NCBI RefSeq assembly: GCF_019670125.1
Contig: NZ_AP023033.1
Coordinates: 3,497,501 to 3,561,500, forward strand
DNA length: 64,000 bases
Direction of reading: 5' to 3'
Origin: Agarivorans aestuarii
GTDB lineage: Bacteria > Pseudomonadota > Gammaproteobacteria > Enterobacterales > Celerinatantimonadaceae
Below the pieces are notes generated by a model. That model worked only from the letters and a program-made list of their open reading frames with translations, did no database searches and had not been told where the DNA came from. A program made the translations under genes and the position numbers. Within the stretch, counting starts at the first letter, position 1. Each line of letters opens with the position of its first letter. This document shows positions 57,984 to 64,000 of this stretch, piece after piece.

Positions 57984-59079
57984 GATGTGCTTCCTTGGCG
58001 ATCAAGTATTCGTCGATATAGAGCATCAACCATTGCTCGGGAAAACTGATATAGGCGGTTTGATGGGGGACTTTTTGGTCTTCTTGCAAGCGGGCTTTAA
58101 TCACCTGCTCACCCAGTTTTAAACTTAGGATTTTGTAGGTGCCTAGGTCTTCAACAAACAGCACTTCTGCTTGGTAGGCATCGCCATTGGGTTTATCCCA
58201 TACATGCACAAACTCGGGGCGAATACCCACTTTTAAGTTGGTAGATTGGCAAGCATTAACCGCGTTTAGTTCGTGTTCATTTAAAGCGATACTTTGCTCA
58301 CCAAAACATACGCCCTGCTCACAGCGCTCAACTTCCATTAAGTTCATGCCTGGGCTGCCAATAAAGTAGCCCACAAAGGTATGATTAGGCTGCTCGAACA
58401 GCTCTCGAGGGGTGCCAAACTGCACCACTTGGCCGTTGTACATCACCGCTATTTTGTCGGCAAAAGTAGAAGCTTCTAGCTGATCGTGAGTGACGTACAC
58501 CATGGTGATATTAAACTGCTCGTGAATTTGCTTGAGCTTGCGGCGCAGCTTCCATTTAAGGTGGGGGTCGATAACCGTGAGTGGTTCATCAAACAAAATG
58601 GCGGATACGTCGTCACGCACTAAACCGCGGCCCATCGACACTTTTTGTTTTTCGTCGGCGCTTAAGTTGGCGGCCTTTTTATTGAGTACCGCGGTGAGAT
58701 CGAGGATCTCAGCAATTTCGCCCACTTTAGACTGCACCTTGGCTTTACTGGCGCCCATGTTGCGCAGTGGAAAGGCTAAGTTATCGAATACCGTCATGGT
58801 GTCGTACACCACCGGAAACTGGAATACTTGGGCTATGTTGCGCTCTTGCGGCGGAATGTCGTTTACTCTTACGCCATCAAACAAGACCTCTCCGTCTGAG
58901 GGTTCTAGCAAGCCTGAGATAATATTTAATAGGGTAGATTTGCCGCAACCAGATGGACCCAGCAAGGCGTATGCACCGCCCTTTTGCCAAACATGGTTCA
59001 TTTCGCGAATCGCATATTGCGGTTGTTCGGCCTGTTTGTCGTAACAATGCGCTAAAGACTTAAGTTGGATCTCAGCCAT
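57976..59079 (-). CDS. glpT: Glycerol-type ABC transporter ATPase GlpT-like
   Basis: A 367-residue ATPase of the carbohydrate (CUT1, MalK/UgpC) class with a C-terminal TOBE-like domain. Walker A GPSGCGKST, Walker B ILFDEPLTVIDP and H-loop YVTHDQLEA are canonical. The ABC signature is degenerate: LSADEKQKVSMGRGL instead of LSGGQ. It overlaps the end of glpS by 8 bp. See the finding on asymmetric ATP sites. Confidence 0.87.
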   Translation of the reverse strand: MAEIQLKSLAHCYDKQAEQPQYAIREMNHVWQKGGAYALLGPSGCGKSTLLNIISGLLEPSDGEVLFDGVRVNDIPPQERNIAQVFQFPVVYDTMTVFDNLAFPLRNMGASKAKVQSKVGEIAEILDLTAVLNKKAANLSADEKQKVSMGRGLVRDDVSAILFDEPLTVIDPHLKWKLRRKLKQIHEQFNITMVYVTHDQLEASTFADKIAVMYNGQVVQFGTPRELFEQPNHTFVGYFIGSPGMNLMEVERCEQGVCFGEQSIALNEHELNAVNACQSTNLKVGIRPEFVHVWDKPNGDAYQAEVLFVEDLGTYKILSLKLGEQVIKARLQEDQKVPHQTAYISFPEQWLMLYIDEYLIAKEAHHD

Positions 59080-60172
59080 GATAATGATCCTCTATACGAC
59101 GGCTTGATGCTTGAATAAGCTCACCGGCATGATCGAATACATGCAACTTATGGGTTGGCACATAAATTTTTATTTTTTCGTCTACGTGGTAGGAATGAAC
59201 GCCGGAGAGATGCAGCACTAATTGGAAGTGCTCGTTACGTACGTGCAAAAAGGTTTCGGAGCCGGAGATTTCTGCTAGCTCAACTTGAACCGAAATCTCT
59301 AAATCGTCATCGTTTTTGGGCAGTAAACTTAAATGGCTAGGGCGAATGCCAAACTGGTAGTTGCCTTCTCCCAAAGCTTTTAAGTCAGCATTAAGCGGGA
59401 AGTGCACTTTGTCATCAAAGGTCACTTCGGTGGCGCTCATTTTGCCAGCAATAAGGTTAATCGGCGGCTCGTTAAACAAAGCTGCCGCCGTAACATTGCA
59501 AGGCGAATGGTAGGTATCGGCCGTTGGGCCACTTTGAATCACCCTGCCTTCGTGCAAGATAGTGGTGGTGCCGCCTAATGCGAGCGCTTCGTTAGGTTCG
59601 GTGGTGGCATACACCGCAATGGTATTGCGCTGAGCAAATAACTCGCGCATTTCTTGGCGCAGCTCTTCGCGCAATTTGTAGTCTAAGTTCACTAAAGGCT
59701 CATCAAACAAGATGATGTCTGCATCTTTAATTAAGGCTCGCGCCATGGCGGTACGTTGCTGCTGTCCACCAGAGAGCTCCAACGGCAAGCGAGACAAAAA
59801 TGGCGTAATACGCAGCATTTCGGCCGTTTCCATTACCCGCTTCTTAATGGTGGTTTCCGACTCATTGGCTAAGCGCAAAGGCGAGGCAATGTTGTCGTAA
59901 ACGCTCATGTTGGGGTAGTTAATAAACTGCTGATAGACCATCGATACATTGCGCTCTTGCACCGATACGCCGGTAACATCTAGGCCATTCATTAACACTC
60001 GGCCGGTATTAGGTTTGTCTAATCCGGCCATTAGCCGCATTAAACTGGTTTTGCCTGATAAGGTGCGGCCCAGTAATACGTTAAACGAGCCGGGCTCAAA
60101 ATTGAGATTGGCTTGGTTAATGTAATACTGGCCATCGACCATCCTTGTTACGTTTTCCAATGTCAGTGACAT
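59072..60172 (-). CDS. glpS: Glycerol-type ABC transporter ATPase GlpS-like
   Basis: A 366-residue CUT1-class ATPase. The signature LSGGQQQRTAMARAL and Walker B ILFDEPLVNLD are canonical. Walker A is altered (GRTLSGKT, Leu replacing the third Gly) and the H-loop His is replaced by Thr (YATTEPNEAL). The C-terminal TOBE domain (about 235-355) is present. First gene of the operon, behind a candidate sigma-54 promoter at 60250-60265. Confidence 0.87.
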   Translation of the reverse strand: MSLTLENVTRMVDGQYYINQANLNFEPGSFNVLLGRTLSGKTSLMRLMAGLDKPNTGRVLMNGLDVTGVSVQERNVSMVYQQFINYPNMSVYDNIASPLRLANESETTIKKRVMETAEMLRITPFLSRLPLELSGGQQQRTAMARALIKDADIILFDEPLVNLDYKLREELRQEMRELFAQRNTIAVYATTEPNEALALGGTTTILHEGRVIQSGPTADTYHSPCNVTAAALFNEPPINLIAGKMSATEVTFDDKVHFPLNADLKALGEGNYQFGIRPSHLSLLPKNDDDLEISVQVELAEISGSETFLHVRNEHFQLVLHLSGVHSYHVDEKIKIYVPTHKLHVFDHAGELIQASSRRIEDHYHG

Positions 60173-60190
60173 GGGCGGGGGCTCTCCTTA

Positions 60191-60208
60191 TTGTTCTGTG
60201 CTGAACAA
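60191..60208. promoter_or_regulatory. Inverted repeat in glpS leader, candidate operator
   Basis: TTGTTC-TGTGCT-GAACAA, perfect 6-bp arms, just upstream of glpS. Further TGTTC half-sites follow at 60209 and 60220. The same TGTTCA/TGAACA core occurs at 60340-60369, suggesting one DNA-binding protein. Confidence 0.4.
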
Positions 60209-60249
60209 TGTTCGCACTCTGTTCAAATTCGCAAATCCACGAAGCTTAT

Positions 60250-60265
60250 TGCCAGAGTTATGCCA
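60250..60265 (-). promoter_or_regulatory. Candidate sigma-54 promoter of the glp-type operon
   Basis: On the minus strand TGGCAT-AACTC-TGGCA (60265 to 60250). Consensus is TGGCAC-N5-TTGCW. The invariant GG at -24 and GC at -12 are kept with exact spacing. The start site would be near 60238, about 65 bp before glpS. The divergent gene encodes a sigma-54 activator, which fits. Confidence 0.55.
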
Positions 60266-60339
60266 AGCTCACCAATAAAACCCAACCCATTGTTTTAATT
60301 AAATTTAACCAACACAGCAGCATTTACTTTAATAAAAAC

Positions 60340-60369
60340 ATGTTCATTTAGTGTGATCAATGTGAACAT
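60340..60369. promoter_or_regulatory. Candidate enhancer site for the AcoR-type activator
   Basis: ATGTTCA (60340-60346) and TGAACAT (60363-60369) are a perfect 7-bp inverted repeat with a 16-bp spacer, about two helical turns centre to centre. It is about 75-105 bp upstream of the -24 element, the usual distance for sigma-54 enhancers. Confidence 0.45.
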
Positions 60370-60466
60370 TTTGTTAATCGATTTTGACCAATTAATGTTC
60401 GTATGCGAAAGTGCCTGCCTAACACTGTTCACTGCTAAACAATGTGATGCTGATTTAAGGATTGAG

Positions 60467-62365
60467 ATGAGCGAGAAATCACAGTGGTATATAGAGCATG
60501 AAGCCCTAATTAAGAGTTCTTGGCAGCGCTGTCGAGAATCTGGCTTAACCCATCATAGTGAGCCAAACGTAGAACATAAATCTGCGGGGGATTTGTCATG
60601 CCTATTGGAACAGCATCATCAATTACTCGCGACAACCCACCATCAAGTACTGCCGTATTACGAGAACTTGCTAAGCAACAGCAATAGCCAAGTTATGCTG
60701 GCAGACCATCAAGGCTATGTACTAAAAAGTTGGGGGGAGCAACGCTTTAAACAGCAGCATCAAGAAATCTTTTCACCAGGCACTGGCTGGCAAGAACCGG
60801 TGCTAGGCACCAACGCCATTGGCACCGCCTTAAAAACCGGTAGCGTGGTGCAAATTCATCATGACGAGCACTTTTTAGTGGCCAACCGCTTTATGACTGG
60901 TTCGGCTGCGCCCATTTATGGTGTTGATAGAGAAATGGTGGGGGTGATTGATATCTCTAGCGATACTTACCTGCCGGAATCTCATACCCTAGGCATGGTT
61001 AAGATAATGTCTCAAGCGGTTGAAAATCAGCTAATTATCTCTCACTTCAATAGCGAGCACTTTTTGCTGCGTTTTAATACCAGCCCGGAAAACATTGATA
61101 GCCAATGGTCGGCACTGATTGTATTTGATGAGACCGGCTTAGTGATTTCGGCCAATCGCCGTGCAGAATTAGTGCTAGCCACCGACTTAAAGCTGGTGAA
61201 CATAAGTGAGCTATTTGAAATTAGTGTTAACCAATTAGTCAACCAACCAGAGAGTTTTCAAATCCCCTTAATCACTCGTCAGCAATTTAGAGTGCACGGT
61301 ATTTTGCATAAACCCAAGCAAGCCAAACCGCGCGTTTTAGATTTTAGAACCTTGCTTAAGCCTGAAAAAAATAGGCCACAACACGTCTCAGAGAAACAGG
61401 CATTTTTGCTGGATGACCTTAATTTGGGCGATCCGGTAATGGCTAAAGCGGTGGCGCAAAGCAAACGCATTGTTGATAAAGAAATCCCGATTTTAATTCG
61501 GGGGGAAACCGGTGTAGGTAAAGAGGTATTTGTAAAAGCCCTGCACCACTCAAGCCAACGCAGCAAACAAAATATGGTAACGGTAAACTGTGCGGCGATT
61601 CCCCAAGAGTTGGTGGAATCAGAACTGTTTGGTTATGAAAAAGGCGCGTTTACTGGCTCTAGCAACAAAGGTTATATAGGGCTGATCCGCAAGGCAGATA
61701 AAGGCACCCTCTTTTTAGATGAAATTGGCGATATGCCCTTGAATGTACAAGCGCGCTTATTAAGGGTGCTGCAGGAGCGCAGAGTTAACCCCTTGGGCAG
61801 TACCGAGTCTTATCCGGTAGATTTTAAGCTAGTGTCAGCGACGAACCGAAACTTAAAAGATGATGTAGAAGCAGGCAGTTTTCGTCAAGATTTATACTAC
61901 CGTGTTAGCGGTTTAAATATTGAACTACCGGCCCTTCGTCATCGGAGTGACCGACAACACCTTATCCAGTTTTTGCTAAATTACTATGCAGAAACACCGC
62001 AAGATGCCTTAATTACAGAACGTGCAATGCACAGCTTTTGCCAGCACCCTTGGCCAGGAAACATTCGCCAGCTAGTGAGTGTTATTCAAATCGCCCAAGC
62101 GATGTCTGATAATCAAGCCATCGATTTACAGCACCTTCCCGACGACTTTTTTGCCGACCTTGATGGCCAAGTCACTAACGTAGAAGTGTTTACTCCAAAT
62201 ACTTCACAAACTAACTCTGAGCCAGAACAAGTTAAGCAGCCAAATAGTGATGACATAGTCGCGGTTTATCAGTCACTTTCTTGCAATATATCCAAGACAG
62301 CTCAGCAGCTTGGTATCAGCCGCAATACGGTTTACAAGCGTTTACGAGAATCTGGTTACAAATAG
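60467..62365 (+). CDS. AcoR-type sigma-54-dependent transcriptional activator
   Basis: 632 residues from the ATG at 60467 (SD AAGGA); the frame is open 38 codons further to a GTG, but homology starts here. An N-terminal GAF-like domain with PGTGWQEPVLGTNAIGTALK (about 95-190) is followed by an AAA+ sigma-54 domain with Walker A GETGVGKE (near residue 345) and Walker B TLFLDEIGDMP. A Fis-type HTH closes the protein (ISKTAQQLGISRNTVYKRL). The sigma-54-contact loop reads GAFTGS, not GAFTGA. It is divergent from the glp-type operon and most likely activates it; the ligand is unknown. Confidence 0.88.
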   Translation: MSEKSQWYIEHEALIKSSWQRCRESGLTHHSEPNVEHKSAGDLSCLLEQHHQLLATTHHQVLPYYENLLSNSNSQVMLADHQGYVLKSWGEQRFKQQHQEIFSPGTGWQEPVLGTNAIGTALKTGSVVQIHHDEHFLVANRFMTGSAAPIYGVDREMVGVIDISSDTYLPESHTLGMVKIMSQAVENQLIISHFNSEHFLLRFNTSPENIDSQWSALIVFDETGLVISANRRAELVLATDLKLVNISELFEISVNQLVNQPESFQIPLITRQQFRVHGILHKPKQAKPRVLDFRTLLKPEKNRPQHVSEKQAFLLDDLNLGDPVMAKAVAQSKRIVDKEIPILIRGETGVGKEVFVKALHHSSQRSKQNMVTVNCAAIPQELVESELFGYEKGAFTGSSNKGYIGLIRKADKGTLFLDEIGDMPLNVQARLLRVLQERRVNPLGSTESYPVDFKLVSATNRNLKDDVEAGSFRQDLYYRVSGLNIELPALRHRSDRQHLIQFLLNYYAETPQDALITERAMHSFCQHPWPGNIRQLVSVIQIAQAMSDNQAIDLQHLPDDFFADLDGQVTNVEVFTPNTSQTNSEPEQVKQPNSDDIVAVYQSLSCNISKTAQQLGISRNTVYKRLRESGYK

Positions 62366-62612
62366 CCTAAACCTCTGAGAGTGCCGCTCTCACCATCTTT
62401 TAGCTAAAGCATTAATATATAAAAGATTATATTAATATTATTTAACGCAAAACTAGCTTGTTAGCTAAAGCTTTCCACTTTTCTCTATGTCATATTCACC
62501 TCTTTAGAGGTATTCAGTAAATCGGGAACAAGCAATCTCGCACTTTCAAATACCCGCTAAGCCTTTGGCAATTTAACCAGTTCTAACTCACTGACAATTT
62601 AAGGAGTAAATA

Positions 62613-62972
62613 ATGTCAGAAATGCAAAATGCAGTCACCGAAGCACCTCTATCTGCTAGCGATGAAACCGCTAAAACCAGCGCATTAATAGGCTATGGTT
62701 TAATGATTCTAGGTTTGTTTACCGGTCTGTTTTGGATCGTGGGCGCTATTTGGGCCATGGTGAAAAAAGCGGATGCAGCAGGTACCCTGTTTGAGGATCA
62801 CTACTCAAATATTATTAAAACCTTTTGGTGGGGTTTTGGCCTGTCGATTATTGGCTTTGTATTAGCATTTGTAATCATAGGGTATTTTGTACTGTTAGGT
62901 GTTTGGATTTGGTCAATCTACCGAATCATTAAAGGCCTAGCGAAGATAACCTCTAACAAGTCGTACTACTAA
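62613..62972 (+). CDS. DUF4870-like small membrane protein
   Basis: 119 residues with a good SD (AAGGAG). Hydrophilic start (1-22), then three membrane helices in the DUF4870 style: alternating YGLMILGLFTGLFWIVGAIW, a short charged loop with GTLFEDHYSNIIKTFWW, and a final helix ending IYRIIKGLAKI. Function unknown. Monocistronic with a terminator at 62977-63004. Confidence 0.72.
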   Translation: MSEMQNAVTEAPLSASDETAKTSALIGYGLMILGLFTGLFWIVGAIWAMVKKADAAGTLFEDHYSNIIKTFWWGFGLSIIGFVLAFVIIGYFVLLGVWIWSIYRIIKGLAKITSNKSYY

Positions 62973-62976
62973 CATA

Positions 62977-63004
62977 CAAAAAAGGGAGCACAAGGCTCCC
63001 TTTG
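62977..63004. terminator. Bidirectional terminator
   Basis: AAAGGGAGC and GCTCCCTTT form a perfect 9-bp stem with a 5-nt loop, between the DUF4870-like gene and the convergent GlcG-like gene. Confidence 0.82.
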
Positions 63005-63020
63005 TTACGTCGCCTCGCCA

Positions 63021-63416
63021 TTACTTAATAGCATCTATTGCAGCTTGCGCTAGAGCAGCATCGTCTTGCTCACTCATGCCGCTAATACCAATGGCGCCGA
63101 TCACATTTCCATCTTGGTAAATCGGCACACCACCCTGAATACCGGTAAAACGAGGATCCGTCCAATAACCCATGTCTTTACCAGTTTCTTTTGCCCATGC
63201 TGCTAAGTTGGCTGTAGGCTGGCGATCACGCGCTGCGGTATACGCTTTGTTCTGGGCTAGTACAGCGGCATGAAAAGCCACATTGTTCATTCGAGAAAAG
63301 CTTACTAACTCGCCGTGAGCATCAACCACTGCAACTGCAATGCTCACTTGTTTTTCGTCAGCTAAACGTAAGGCTTGCACATTTAAAGCACTGGCTAATT
63401 CAAAGGTAATATCCAT
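63021..63416 (-). CDS. GlcG/HbpS-family (DUF336) protein
   Basis: 131 residues from the ATG at 63416; a TTG four codons earlier is open. It belongs to the GlcG/HbpS/PduO-C family (DUF336): ISIAVAVVDAHGELVSFSRM near the N-terminus, KAYTAARDRQPT in the middle, and the glycine-rich GGVPIYQDGNVIGAIGISG. Members bind haem or cobalamin, or accompany glycolate or glycerol metabolism genes. No such partner is adjacent except the glycerol-type transporter 3 kb away, so the link is only suggestive. Confidence 0.78.
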   Translation of the reverse strand: MDITFELASALNVQALRLADEKQVSIAVAVVDAHGELVSFSRMNNVAFHAAVLAQNKAYTAARDRQPTANLAAWAKETGKDMGYWTDPRFTGIQGGVPIYQDGNVIGAIGISGMSEQDDAALAQAAIDAIK

Positions 63417-63603
63417 AAATAATCTCAAAAGTGATAGTTAAGTTATTCCAGAGTCTAGAAAGATTAGTGCTTAAAGCCAACGCTTAGGGCGCAAGTTTAT
63501 CGCACTATAGTATGGAATATAGTCATTTAATTCGTAACATAAAGGCTTTCTGTAGGCGGTTGATATTGCTAGCATGGTCTTTCTTCACATAGCAGGGACA
63601 ACG

Positions 63604-64000
63604 ATGAATAAGGTTGCACTCGTCACCGGTTCTAGTCGTGGCATTGGCGCTGCTACCGCTTTGCTGCTGGCGCAACAAGGCTATGCCGTTTGTATTAATT
63701 ACAAGCAAAACCAAGCAGCTGCTAACACGCTACTGAAGCAAATACATGCCTTAGGTGTTCCTGCAATGGCTTATGCTGCTGATGTAAGCCAAGAGCAGCA
63801 AGTTGATAAACTGTTCGCTGCCATTGACCAACAACTGGGCGCCATTACCGCCTTAGTTAACAATGCTGCCATGTTGCTACCACAAAGCTCGTTGGTGAAT
63901 ATGGATCAGGCCCGCATCAATCAGCTGCTAACTACTAACGTAACCAGTGCCTTTCTGTGCTGTAAATATGCCATTAAGCGCATGGGCAGCAGTTATGGTG
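63604..64000 (+). CDS. Short-chain dehydrogenase/reductase (partial, cut by window end)
   Basis: The frame from the ATG at 63604 (SD AGGGA) stays open to the window end, giving the first 132 residues. The NAD(P)-binding Gly motif TGSSRGIGAAT (residues about 8-18) and the NNAA motif (about 88-91, LVNNAAML) are those of classical SDRs, FabG/glucose-dehydrogenase like. A CINYKQN stretch after beta-2 (Asn-Tyr, no acidic residue) suggests NADPH. The catalytic Ser-Tyr-Lys part lies beyond position 64000, so the substrate cannot be guessed. Confidence 0.88.
   Translation, partial: MNKVALVTGSSRGIGAATALLLAQQGYAVCINYKQNQAAANTLLKQIHALGVPAMAYAADVSQEQQVDKLFAAIDQQLGAITALVNNAAMLLPQSSLVNMDQARINQLLTTNVTSAFLCCKYAIKRMGSSYG

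Overview
The window is chromosomal DNA of a marine gammaproteobacterium. Gene order and protein sequences (rrn promoters, rluD-pgeF-clpB next to bamD, rpsT divergent from murJ-ribF-ileS-lspA-fkpB-ispH, rpsP-rimM-trmD-rplS) fit the Alteromonadales/Vibrionales branch. A large secreted GH57/GH119-type amylase-like enzyme and Vibrio-type HlyU and ThyA proteins suggest something like Agarivorans or a relative. The genus is an inference from style, not from a database match.

Layout. 1-334 is the 5' end of a 16S rRNA gene (minus strand) with its leader and tandem P1/P2 promoters up to about 680. 786-7853 is housekeeping: pssA, a small unknown protein, clpB with a heat-shock promoter, pgeF, rluD, bamD and the PII gene glnB. 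8189-15273 is a type IV pilus minor-pilin/PilY1 locus (pilV-W-X-Y1-E plus a small secreted protein, with fimT convergent to them). 15405-22696 is the ispH-fkpB-lspA-ileS-ribF-murJ operon, divergent from rpsT. 23261-27944 holds a HlyU-type ArsR repressor and the giant secreted polysaccharide-active enzyme. 28502-36784 holds nhaA-nhaR, thyA, lgt, ptsP, rppH and mutH. 36883-40386 holds a solo glycogen-binding-like protein, the ribosomal rplS-trmD-rimM-rpsP operon, yjjG and arfA.

40564-51711 looks like a nitrogen-acquisition island. An ABC transporter of the urea/short-chain-amide class (urtABCDE) is followed by formamidase fmdA and its companion fmdB. Divergent from it is a 1123-residue fusion of an NCS1-type permease to a hybrid histidine kinase, with a LuxR-type response regulator directly after it. 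I infer that this pair senses the nitrogen compound and controls the operon.

51717-54190 is an accessory scar. It contains a 5'-truncated PP-loop ATPase remnant, then what reads as two orphan integron cassettes: one unknown membrane protein ending in a well-formed attC-like site, and one unknown soluble protein ending in half an attC. No integrase is visible.

54193-62365 is a glycerol-type ABC transporter operon (glpS-T-P-Q-U-V order) facing a divergent AcoR-type sigma-54 activator, with a candidate sigma-54 promoter and inverted repeats between them. The two ATPase subunits carry complementary degenerations that fall in the same composite ATP site. The window ends with a DUF4870-like membrane protein, a GlcG/HbpS-like protein and the start of a short-chain dehydrogenase cut by the window edge.

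Most genes belong to known families. The least ordinary items are the permease-kinase fusion, the orphan cassettes, the asymmetric ATPase pair and the modular secreted enzyme. No CRISPR array, tRNA gene, prophage or transposase was seen.
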